DNA of 64,000 nt, from NCBI RefSeq assembly GCF_902167145.1, contig NC_050098.1, forward strand, positions 38,992,501-39,056,500, read 5' to 3'. Below are positions 55,372 through 64,000 of this stretch, piece after piece (the stretch's first letter is position 1; the number at the start of each line of letters is the position of its first letter). The notes under the pieces are model-generated. The model was not told the DNA's origin. It ran no database searches and saw only the letters and a list, made by a program, of their open reading frames with translations. The stretch comes from Zea mays (Eukaryota > Streptophyta > Magnoliopsida > Poales > Poaceae). A program made the position numbers and the translations under genes.

Positions 55372-55385
55372 GGCCTCTGATACCA
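55372..55385 (-). promoter_or_regulatory. Gypsy3 primer-binding site
   Basis: The minus strand TGGTATCAGAGGCC lies three bases inside the 5' LTR and is complementary to tRNA-Met. Confidence 0.88.
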
Positions 55386-55388
55386 AAT

Positions 55389-55849
55389 TGATGCGGCCCC
55401 CTCTGGAGGGCCTCTTTGGTGACCGTAGAGGTGAGAGGAGGAGGAGGCTAGAACCAGGAACAGATCTGAGAGGGTAAGAACTGTGGCTAGGTAGGCGGAC
55501 GTTGTCACCGCGGCTGGCAGCTTGCCGAGCCACGATGACCGAGATAGTCCCGCCCAACTGCAGGGAGACTTTATTCCTCGATTATCCTAATACAAACTAC
55601 GGGTCTGCCTTTATAGTATGAGGCGACCTCTTCAAAAGGAACTAAATAACTGAAACTGGAAGTAAACTAATGCATATCCTTTATTCTGGAAACAAACTAA
55701 TGCATATCTCCCTGTAATAAAAGCTTGCCTACTAACCCGATTGCTAGCCACTTTTCTGATCACTTTCCTTGTTTGATTCTGCTGCTCCTTTTGCTGGATC
55801 CTGGCGCCTGCGCCTCTGGTACTGGCAGCCTACAAATGCATCAGTAACA
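55389..55849 (-). repeat. Gypsy3 5' LTR
   Basis: 461 bp, with about eight differences from 50321-50781. A minus-strand TATAAAG near 55614 is the likely promoter. Confidence 0.92.
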
Positions 55850-55854
55850 TTAAC
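55850..55854. repeat. Right target-site duplication of Gypsy3 (TTAAC)
   Basis: Identical to 50316-50320. Confidence 0.92.
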
Positions 55855-58800
55855 TGAATCAAACAACGCAGTTTTCAAAATCTGTTCTGACGGTGGACAG
55901 AACACAGCAACCAGTTTGCAAAATTCATAACTCCTAAACTGTCAGGCCTATGGTTATGAAATTTTAACACAAGCAAGATAAGAAAAACATCCACAACTTT
56001 CTTATAACGACCATGCGCTGATTGTAACATTAAATTAGACAAACAATACAGTTTCTGAAATCTGTACAGAAAGTGGACAGATTCAGTTACTGAATTTGTG
56101 AACAACATAACTGCTAAACAGTCAGACTTATGGATGTCAAATTTTAACACCAGAAAGATAATAAAATTATCTACCACTTTTCTATAGCACATATCTACAG
56201 AAAACACAATTTAGTTCATCAAACATACAGCACACCAAAAAAAGTACGTGCAGCCCAAAACAGCAATCAATATATTTCAGCTTCTATACAATTCAAGAAT
56301 GGCCGCGTTCTAGAGACTTGAATTATTATAACACTTTGACATTTGTTAGAGTTAAAATAATCAAATGAGGACTAACAAGTAGACTTACTAATTTTTATCC
56401 GTGTCATTTCGTATTACTAGCTTAATCATACTACGCATATAAGTATATTACACCTTCTTCGCCCGAATGACAATCCTCAAGCCCAACACTCATCACACAT
56501 ATATAATGCACTTAGATCACAATCCCAGTACCACTAAATCATATGATGCGCCTATTTCATTTTTTTATATACATCCAATTAGCATATGCGATGGGTATCA
56601 CGGCGAAGGCATAACACATCTAGACTCGACTCATAACCGGGGGGGGGGAACTACTTGGTCACGTCACCACTTCATTACCCAAACCGAAACAAATTTCCTA
56701 GCCACATCAACCAAACTTATAATTGAGTAAAACCTACACCTCCTTGTCACGAATACAACCATACACTATGTGCGACGTGAAATTTAATGAACGCCTAATG
56801 GGTATTGACTCACTTATAAACATAGGGAAGCGATGACTACTTTGGCATGTCACCACCTCACCTCACACGCAAAATCATTCTTAATTGGACTGACCAATTT
56901 AAACGACTGTCCTTCCAATTATTAACATATACCACCTTTCTAGGTTATTTGCATGACAACATAGCATAGGTTAAATCTATTTATCTCGGAAGGCTCTAAC
57001 ACAGTTCACACATAACTCACCATTTAGGCCCTACTAATAATTCATTGCGAATGACACATATTAAATCTACGGGCTAACTCAATTGGAACACAACATATGA
57101 CATTCACGTTTTTAGTTTTATCGCATAACAACGCTTAATCTAATACATCATGGACACTGACGATGCCTACCATAATTCCACGTTGTTAACACAACCAATT
57201 ACGACATACCACCAAACATTTCAACCATAGAGGCGATCATCTCCCTAACATTCTACACCAAATCATCGTTACCAATTATTATGTGCATATCATCTAGTTA
57301 ACCATATTCGACAAATACAGTCTTCGAGCACCCATCACACGATTATATAATAGTGACCTAAGCGTCATGTCACAATACATACATCTTTTCTTCGTCGCGA
57401 GTATAACCACATTACGGCATATACCCGCGCACCTCAAATAAATATCTCACGCCACCACTACTATATCACACCACGGCACACACACACACCTACGTGCACT
57501 AATTAAGTCCTCGCATCCCATGTATTTCCAATTTACTCATCACATTAAACAACACAACATATTTGCTTACCAAAACGTGAAGGCAACCTTGCTACGACAT
57601 ATGACCAAAACATTTTATGCCCACACACCTTCCAACACCAATGTACATCACATCGACTAAAATATAATCGTACAACTACAAATCGCACACATCAAACAAC
57701 ACATCGCATATATTCCTATCGAAATATAAAAACATTCGAGTTCTTTTCTACTTCTTTTTCTTTCGCCACAAACTTCAATCCATACCAATACATTTTCTTA
57801 CACATATACACACATGCAAAACATCGACCAAAGCTTAAATAGATTAATCCACAAAATACCAAGTGAACAACCTGGACGAATTCGAGGCTAGTCACATGGG
57901 CTGTCCACAAGGCTTGGCATTTCATCGAACGGGCCAAGCGCGAAGCGCGGCGTCGACCACTAGCTGCGATAACACAAAACATTGTTGACGACATTTCCTT
58001 GAACATCATAAACGCCGGAAAAACAGCGAGGACAACGGGGTTCTCACCGAGGGTCGACGGCGTCGTCGGCGGAGCTGTCTACAACACCAAGCCTTTCATA
58101 GGCATTTTGTCGAGTACTCGCAGGGCATGCGCAGCGCGGGGCTGCAGGGGGTGGCGCCATGGGGAGGGAATAGTAGGGCTGCTGCTGGGGAATGCCCATG
58201 GGAGGAGGGGCTAGAACTTGGGCGCCGGCCAAGGAAGTCGCAGGTGGCGCCATGGGAGGCTGGGGACGCTGCTGCTCGATTGCAGGGAGCAAGCGCCAGG
58301 CGGAGTCTTGGTCAGTATCCATTGCAGGGGGAGTGGAGACTCGAGCCCGTGGAGCAGGGAAGTGAAGAACGCCATGGCTGGGGCGTGTGGAACAGGGAGG
58401 CGAGGATCTGGGCGTTCCCTGGCCGGGCAGGGAAGAGCAGGGGAGGCGAATGCCATGGAAGGGGGCGAGCAGAGCTGCTGGCTGCTGATGGCCGGAGAGC
58501 AAGAGGACGACAGTTGGGGAAAATGGCAGCCAGGGGGAGCTCACAGCCATGGAAAAATCATCGGGCAGAGAGGAGCTCGCCCATGCCCGGGGACAGGCGC
58601 CATGGGGAAACTCGAGCTTGCAAGGAGGGGCACCACGATCTGCTGCCGTGTGCACGCTGGAGCTTGGGGAAGGGAGATGCCATGGCGGCAACAGAGGGCA
58701 TCGGCCAAGCCTTGCCGCACTCCTGCGCGCAGCTGGTTTCCATGTGAGGACGAGCGCCGGTGAAGACAGCAAGGGGAGGAAGAAGACAGCGTGGGGAGGA

Positions 58801-58874
58801 GGAAGAGAGTGGCAGCTGAAATTTTTTTGAGGGGTGGGAGTGCAAAATTGCCAAGTGCAAGGGGAGAGGGATCC

Positions 58875-58945
58875 TATTTATAGACATGGGCTAGGGTTAG
58901 GGTTTCTTAATGGGCCTAATGGGCTAGAATGGGCTTGGCCCAAAA
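58875..58945 (-). promoter_or_regulatory. Gypsy2 promoter: TATA box, telo-box and site II-like motifs
   Basis: Read leftward on the minus strand, four or five GCCCA/TGGGCC motifs (58940-58910) are followed by AAACCCTAACCCTA (58905-58892), another GCCCA, then TATAAATA (58882-58875). TGGGCY (site II) plus telo-box is the arrangement of plant ribosomal-protein and proliferation genes. A pyrimidine-rich leader follows. The 3' LTR has the same block at about 45318-45388. Confidence 0.7.
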
Positions 58946-59683
58946 CACTAAATCGGGCCGCGCTAATTTATTTCCATTTTATTTTATGGTGTTTTGATTA
59001 AACACGGATTATCGGATCGCTAATTATTTCCCGGAATACAAACGCTCCCGTGGAATTCGTCTCTACGGAGATCAGAGCGAAAAAGATTTCGGAAGATCGG
59101 GCGATTAACTCGACCGAGAGTCTAATTTGATTTCGCTCGAAAATAATTACCTACGCGTGATTCGAAAATAAATCGTCCTGAGATTCGATCGGCTTTGGAT
59201 TTTTAGTCGGAGAAGGCGAATCATGATATTTTAAAATTGTTGTCGATACGGGGTTTTGAGTTCGGTTAGGCCATGAGATATTTAGCCGAGTCGGATAAAA
59301 TTGATTTGATGACGACATATTAAGCATTCCGTTTGAGAGTACGAAGTCGGATTAAAATAGTCAGACATCGATCTAAGTTCGAGGAATTAGACTAGGGCTC
59401 AGATCAAATAACAGTCGTCGAGAGTTTGATTAAATGAGCTTCAGATGAGATTTATAATTCGAGATAGATTATCAAGTTCGCATTCGTGCCGAGAATTAAA
59501 AGTTTTAACAGGCTCCAAAATTGGCCTTCTGTGAGATTTAATAATTCCGAATTCGGCGAAATGTGAATGAATAATCTGGATAATTAGAGACATACGCGAG
59601 CGAGAAAGAGAAATTTTTACTGAGCATCCGAGATTAGGATAAATCTCCCGACATAACGTGAAATTGACACCTGGGGTGTCACA

Positions 59684-59688
59684 CGACG
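59684..59688. repeat. Right target-site duplication of Gypsy2 (CGACG)
   Basis: Identical to 39792-39796. Confidence 0.92.
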
Positions 59689-60015
59689 CGCCATCCGTCA
59701 CTTCTAAGCGCCATGAGCGCAAGAAGTTTAGTAAGATCCCCTTAAACTATCCTCGCACTTCTAGACATACTCCATTACTTTCCGTTCCATTAGGCAAACC
59801 GCCAACCTTTGACGGTGAAGATTATGCTAGGTGGAGTGATTTAATGAAATTTCATCTAACCTCACTCCACAAAAGTATATGGAATGTTGTTGAGTTTGGA
59901 GCACAGGTACCATCCGTAGGGGATGAGGATTATGATGAGGACGAGGTGGCCCAAATCGAGCACTTCAACTCTCAAGCCACAACCATACTCCTCGCCTCTC
60001 TAAGTAGGGAGGAGT
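59684..60015 (+). pseudogene. gag: Ji-3 gag, second piece
   Basis: After the CGACG duplicate, the frame resumes with A-P-S-V-T-S-K-R-H-E-R-K-K-F and F-D-G-E-D-Y, the Sirevirus Gag region that follows the first piece. It continues to S-L-S-R-E-E, where the huck-like element enters (family sequence continues with Tyr-Asn). Open within this piece. Confidence 0.9.
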
Positions 60016-60701
60016 TGTTGGGGCCTTCGGCTTCCGAAGGTCCTCAAAAACATGATTTAACAATATTTTCCAAGTGAAATGTGTGAGCAGGTATCTTTGG
60101 AATTGGATTACGAGTATATAAGATTATGGTCAAGACGAAGCTTGAGTGGGACGGAAGGCGTTTGTGACGAAGGAAAAGATCATTACGAAGCTATGCGCAG
60201 ATAAGCTTCGGCATGACAGTAGAAAAGGGGAACCGACTTAAAGATGAAAAGCCGAATTAGACCCTGAAGAATTACTTTAGAGTTGTTGATAAATATAAAG
60301 GGCACTAATGTAATTTTACACGGGCTACATCCCGTGCCTATAAATAGATGAACAGTACTCCCGTACTGTTCACGCTGACTTGGCATTCGCTTTTGGCGTC
60401 GCACTTGTATTTTCACTCCTTCAAGCCGAAGGTACATTTGTAATTTAATATTGTCTGTACAAATAAGATAAATGGAAATATATTAATAATAATGTTTACG
60501 AAAGATCATATTACTTTCTGTACTTTGTATGAATGTTCTTCACTTCTCATCATGGTCATCAAGGCATGTCTTTCATAACCTTCGTCCTGGATTCATTATA
60601 TCCGAAGGGAAATAATGACCCGAAGGACGAAGGGCTTTGACATTTAACATTTTATGTTGCCTTGTTCTTGATTCATAGCATTTGAGAACGAGTCCCCAAC
60701 A
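60016..60701 (+). repeat. Huck-like 5' LTR
   Basis: It runs from TGTTGGGGCC to CCCCAACA, 686 bp, with ends that mirror each other over eight bases. The TATA box is at 60339, flanked by hairpins. No gene inside. Confidence 0.87.
60319..60371 (+). promoter_or_regulatory. Huck-like TATA box between two perfect hairpins
   Basis: Upstream hairpin CACGGG-CTACAT-CCCGTG (60319-60336), TATAAATA (60339-60346), downstream hairpin GAACAGTAC-TCCC-GTACTGTTC (60350-60371). The second would fall near the start of the RNA. Confidence 0.75.
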
Positions 60702-60713
60702 TTGGCGCCCACC
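60702..60713 (+). promoter_or_regulatory. Huck-like primer-binding site
   Basis: TTGGCGCCCACC follows the LTR directly, typical of Tat and other non-Met-primed plant gypsy elements. Confidence 0.75.
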
Positions 60714-60774
60714 TCCGGTGAACTCACTTCCATTTCTTGAGCTTTGAATATCTTCGGCAAGCATCACCTTCGTC

Positions 60775-62292
60775 ATGCCGCCGAAAAAAGTTTCAGCAAC
60801 AGGGGCTGCCACTCTACAGCCGCTGGACCCTAATCAGGACGTCCTTTCCCTCAGAGAGGCCCGAAGCCAGAAGAGGAAGGCTGTTAGTCCAACACCTCCG
60901 GAGGATGACTTGGATCAAGAGATCCAAAACCTGGAGATCCTTCAGCAACAGGTGCAGCGCAAGAAGGAGAAGATGGCTCGCCTAGCCGACCTTTAGAGAC
61001 AGATAGACGAAGCTTCTGAAGAGGTTCGTCATCTTGTTCAAGATGATCAGAGCCGAAGGCCTCCACGTAGAGAGCTCCATCAGGAAGGCTTCCACAATGA
61101 GGACGACTTGTATGAAGATTTCCATCATGGAAACTTTGCTTTCGATGATGCTTCTCCCCTCTCAACAGAATTGCAGGCTACACCATGGCCCCAGTCTTAC
61201 AAGCCACCCCGGCTCCCCATGTATGACGGTCATACAGACCCGAAGCAATTCTTGATGAGCTATGAGGCAACCATATCTTCGTATGGTGGTAATACTGCAG
61301 TCATGGCAAAATCTTTTGTCATGGCTGTCAAGAGCGTTGCCCAGACCTGGTACTCTTCTCTTCGGCCAGGGACAATCACTTCTTGGCAGAAGTTGAAGGA
61401 TATGCTGATAACTAGCTTCCAAGGGTTTCAGACGAAGCCAGTCACTGCTCAAGCTTTATTTCAGTGTACCCAGGACCACGAAGAATACCTCCAGGCGTAC
61501 GTCCGAAGGTTTCTGCGTCTGAGGGCACAAGCGCCAACAGTGCCCAATGAAATTGTCATTGAGGCCATGATTAAAGGGCTTCGGCCGGGACCTTCAGCGT
61601 AGTACTTTGCCAGGAAGCCACCACAAACGTTGGAGAAGCTGCTCCAGAAGATGGACAAATACATTCGAGCTGACAACGACTTCCGCCAAAGAAGGGAGGA
61701 AGCATTTAGGTTCTTTGAAATGACCAGGGGCTTCGGAGGAAGATTTCACCCGAGGCACGTTAGGTCAATTCATAACTTTGCTCAAACTGATGATCGAGAG
61801 AGTCAGCAGCAAAGGCCACAATACTCTTCACAAGCTTCGGGCCAGCAGCAAAGTTCTTTTCGGCCGCCAGCGCTAAGGGGTAGAGGCGCCAGGGGCTTCG
61901 GGGGAAGGTTTGGAGACCAGCCAAGAAAAATTTACTGCCTATTCTGTGGTGAAGACAAGGGCCATACCACCAGGATGTGCCACATTACCATCCAAAAACA
62001 GAAGGAAATAGCAGAAGCAGCAGCGCAACAAAGTCAGCCGAAGCAGGTCATGCATACTGCTTCGTATCACTCGCCTTATATTCCAGAATACGTAGGCAAC
62101 CACTCTGCAGCTTCTGTTGCTTCGGCGAGACAACTCCAAGCATCTTGGCAGCAGCCTCCACCGCCACCGCCGACCCAGCGAGGGCAGCAGCCAGAAGGGA
62201 GTCAGCACAATCACCTTCAGAGGGATTTCAGAGAGGAGTCTGAAGCTCGCACAGTCAATAGTACTGTGCCAGAGTCGAAGCACATTTATTGA
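60775..62292 (+). pseudogene. gag: Huck-like gag with two stops
   Basis: The frame runs from ATG 60775 for 505 codons to TGA at 62290-62292, with in-frame TAG at 60994-60996 and 61600-61602. The N-terminal third is charged and heptad-like. The Retrotrans_gag domain (Y-D-G-H-T-D-P, W-Y-S-S-L, F-Q-G-F) lies at about codons 140-280. A Gln/Gly/Arg-rich stretch and a zinc knuckle C-L-F-C-G-E-D-K-G-H-T-T-R-M-C follow near 61940. All ligands are present. The frame never shifts, so two point mutations separate this copy from an open gag. Confidence 0.9.
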
Positions 62293-63323
62293 CAAATATC
62301 CTACCTCAACAGCAGTTCTTTCGCATCTTTACATTCAGTATTACCTTTTTGTTAATAAGGAACAATTATGAAGAGTTTATGTGTCTTTTATTGAATTTCA
62401 ATTTCTTATATCACTTTCGTCTTTTACCATAATAAAAATATGTCTTTTCCATAGGCTTGAGTTGCCGAAGCATACAAATTTATGGTGGCTTGAAGGACCT
62501 TTGAATTATCAAAAATTTGATTTAACGGACACAGTACAAATCGTTCGAAACAGTAAAAAGTCGTTCCTAAGGGAGCACAGTGTAAGTTTTCTAAACCTAC
62601 AGCGAAAAATAAACGCTGATTCCGCTGAAAGTAAAAGGCGAAGAAGCTCCTAAGGGAGGCTTACAGCGAAAAATAAACGCTGATTCCGCTGAAAGTAAAA
62701 GGCGAAGAAGCTCCTAAGGGAGGCTTACAGCGAAAAATAAACGCTGATTCCGCTGAAAGTAAAAGGCGAAGAAGCTCCTAAGGGAGGCTTACAGCGAAAA
62801 GTCAGCGCTGATATAAAAAGTGTGTGTGCTTTATTACAGGGATATGTATCTGTGGCACAAATATCATTTCGCATAACATAGCATCATCACATCATTTCGC
62901 ATAACATAAGCATCATACAACATACTGCATGAGGAACACAAAGCCTTTTGGAAAAGAGATACAGTGTTGATCTTCGGAGAATATTTCGGAAAAGAGAAAA
63001 TCGTGCTAAGGCACAAGATAAATCGACACGAAGTGCAGCTTCATTAGAGATGTAACACAAAACTTTTTTATAGCTTCGGAGAATATTGCACGAAGCTTGG
63101 ATATTCTTCATCAGAGAAGTAAGCAAATTCTTGAGATATAGAAAAGATTTTCTTCACGAAGCATGAAAAGAAGGGAAGGTGTTTTTTCGCCGAAGGCTCA
63201 AAAAATGGTATGTATACAAAATTTCATGCATCGTAAAGAATTAAACTATAAATAGATTATATATTACATTCAAAGTTACAATATATTACACATGTTACGT
63301 TCCAAATGTTTCTACAATAGCAT
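62293..63323. other. Spacer between sense gag and antisense gene
   Basis: It contains the 64-bp tandem repeat (62600-62813) and AT-rich sequence. No pol remnant was recognised on either strand. Confidence 0.6.
62600..62813. repeat. 64-bp tandem repeat, about 3.3 copies
   Basis: CAGCGAAAAATAAACGCTGA starts at 62600, 62664 and 62728, and a changed partial copy at 62792, exactly 64 bases apart. The full copies are almost identical. The unit contains CAGCG...CGCTG, a small inverted repeat. Confidence 0.92.
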
Positions 63324-64000
63324 TCAATCCTCCTTAAGCACTATTTCTGCAGCTTCATTCAATAGCTGGTCGACAACCTTGTCCATAATGGCTTCGGCCA
63401 TTTTTCTAATTTCATCGTCCCCCTTCGGGTGGGGGCCCGGAGATGCCTCACCAGGTTCTGAGGAAAGAGAAGATACGGCTATATTACTATTGCAAACCGC
63501 GAACAACATCTGGAATTAAAAATTACAATATAATAAAAAACCACTAATTAATACCTATTTGCCCTTCGGGCTCTGTACTTTTCTCGGCAGCTTCTGCTAC
63601 CTTTCTAGCATCGTGGATGCCTTTTTCACTCTTTTGAATAATCTCTTGCGCCATTTCTCGGCCGCCATTGTCCCAAATGTCAGTGAAGAATTTTCCGCTG
63701 ACCATGCTTGCTTCGGCTGAAGGGTCTTTAATGTCTTCGGAGGACAAGGTAGCTTCGGACTGCGCTAAGGATTTTACATGCTCACAACCTTTTTTCTCCA
63801 AAACAGTAGCAATTCCTCTAGCACCTGAAAAAGCACATATGTCACTCCGGCCATTCAGAATTTCCTCGAAGGCTTCAGCTTCGTGGCTGATCCATTTAAT
63901 TGGACCTTCAGGATTGCCCCTTGAGAAATTCTCTTCGCTAGAAAATGCGCCAACGCTGGCGAAGCTGGATTTTATCTTCTTAACACATTCTATGGATTCA
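63324..64000 (-). CDS. Antisense spliced gene of the Tat element (3' exons)
   Basis: The minus strand is open from the window edge to 63555 and contains K-W-I-S-H-E-A-E-A-F-E-E-I-L, C-A-F-S-G-A-R-G and D-I-K-D-P-S-A-E-A-S. These are wording I recognise from the C-terminal half of grass proteins annotated as putative gypsy-type transposon proteins (Pfam PF04195 group). A GT at 63554 and an AG after a pyrimidine run at 63459-63458 define a 97-base intron. Splicing joins the frames at a Glu codon and continues to TGA at 63326-63324. Without splicing the frame stops at 63546. The protein is Glu-rich and probably helical. Its function is not known to me. The 5' part is outside the window. Confidence 0.7.

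Larger units (their letters stand above)
50321..55849 (-). mobile_element. Gypsy3: Reina-type chromovirus, nearly complete
   Basis: The element is 5529 bp with two 461-bp LTRs, tRNA-Met primer site, gag, protease, RT, RNase H, integrase and a C-terminal chromodomain on the minus strand. Small size, short LTRs and a chromodomain tail fit the Reina clade. About eight LTR differences (1.7 %) date it close to its host Gypsy2. The polyprotein has two frameshifts and one stop between protease and RT. TTAAC duplications are exact. Confidence 0.94.
39797..59683 (-). mobile_element. Gypsy2: non-coding, long-LTR (6.3 kb) gypsy element with nested Gypsy3
   Basis: The two LTRs are about 6.3 kb each; the right one is split by Gypsy3. 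They flank only 1661 bp of interior, with primer site and polypurine tract but no gag or pol. Both signals, the leader and the LTR side next to the primer site match Gypsy1, so it is a related, non-autonomous large derivative (LARD-like). The exact CGACG duplication proves the borders. LTR divergence (about 12 differences in the 850 bases I compared) is about 1.4 %. Confidence 0.92.
47788..59683 (-). repeat. Gypsy2 5' LTR, split by Gypsy3
   Basis: The parts 47788-50320 and 55855-59683 together match the 3' LTR. Transcription would run leftward from the promoter near 58875 through the GC-rich block. Gypsy3 now lies between that promoter and the primer site, so the element should be dead as a template. 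Confidence 0.9.
38246..60015 (+). mobile_element. Ji-3: Ji-like Sirevirus, 5' part, interrupted twice
   Basis: The visible parts are the 5' LTR, primer site and gag N-terminal pieces at 39588-39796 and 59684-60015. Gypsy2 and then a huck-like element interrupt gag, and the remainder lies outside the window. It is inserted in the Ji-2 5' LTR, with flank CAAAC at 38241-38245. Confidence 0.9.
60016..64000 (+). mobile_element. Huck-like Tat element, 5' part
   Basis: The visible parts are the 5' LTR, a TGGCGCCC-type primer site, a broken gag on the + strand, a tandem repeat, and a spliced antisense gene reaching the window edge. The GAAGG/CTTCGG-rich style and the antisense gene fit the Tat group (huck, Grande). 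No pol is visible in the first 3.3 kb of interior. The flank before it is GGAGT (60011-60015); the partner is out of view. Confidence 0.85.

Noticed and set aside
58044..58772. Long minus-strand open frame (242 codons, Pro/Ser/Ala-rich) in the Gypsy2 5' LTR
   Set aside because: The matching sequence in the 3' LTR (44480-45215) is broken into two frames, composition is low-complexity, and no domain is recognisable. It is a by-product of GC-rich sequence.
1..64000. tRNA, rRNA, plastid or mitochondrial insertions and intact host genes
   Set aside because: I looked on both strands and found none. The only host-like coding sequence is the ADP/ATP carrier fragment.

Overview
The window looks like intergenic heterochromatin of a large grass genome, most likely maize or another Zea. 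I see no intact host gene. Almost every base belongs to an LTR retrotransposon, and the families are the ones that fill maize intergenic space: Opie- and Ji-like Sireviruses (Copia), long-LTR Tekay-type chromoviruses, a Reina-type chromovirus, and zeon/cinful- and huck-like Tat elements. Family names come from recognising sequence style and domains, not from a database search.

Layout. (1) 1-1059: start of a minus-strand Tat-like element (leader plus LTR). Its LTR side carries a stretch resembling an exon of the mitochondrial ADP/ATP carrier on the + strand. (2) 1060-13671: Gypsy1, a minus-strand chromovirus-type element with 4.6-kb, almost identical LTRs and a reduced interior encoding an extra coiled-coil ORF and an in-frame Gag-integrase-chromodomain fusion. 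(3) 13672-14498: the rest of the carrier-like exon with a splice donor, a 188-bp duplication and a possible Helitron end. (4) 14499-21079: Ji-1 (+), decayed. (5) 21080-38245: Ji-2 (-), decayed, with a Tourist-like MITE in its 3' LTR and a complete young Opie-like element (23344-32244, +) in its interior. (6) 38246-60015: Ji-3 (+), inserted into the 5' LTR of Ji-2. Its gag is cut by Gypsy2 (39797-59683, -), a non-coding element with 6.3-kb LTRs, which is itself cut by Gypsy3 (50321-55849, -), a nearly complete Reina-type chromovirus. (7) 60016-64000: a huck-like element (+), also inserted in Ji-3 gag, with a broken sense gag and a spliced antisense gene that runs off the window.

The visible nesting is five deep: Ji-1 > Ji-2 > Ji-3 > Gypsy2 > Gypsy3. 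Target-site duplications support the Gypsy2 (CGACG) and Gypsy3 (TTAAC) junctions exactly, and the Gypsy1 and Opie junctions at four of five bases. LTR comparisons by eye make Gypsy1 the youngest (about 5 substitutions in 4.6 kb), then Opie (about 8 in 1.2 kb), with Gypsy2 and Gypsy3 older (about 1.4-1.7 %).

Only the Opie-like element keeps both gag and pol open. Gypsy1 and Gypsy2 share the primer-binding site, the polypurine tract, a hairpin next to it, and the LTR end next to the primer-binding site, but have unrelated promoter sides. They therefore look like non-autonomous relatives moved by proteins supplied from elsewhere. The most unusual features are the Gag-integrase fusion in a very young element, the split carrier-gene fragment, a telo-box/site II promoter in the Gypsy2 LTR, a 181-bp repeat array inside that LTR, and the inverted repeats that bracket Sirevirus TATA boxes.
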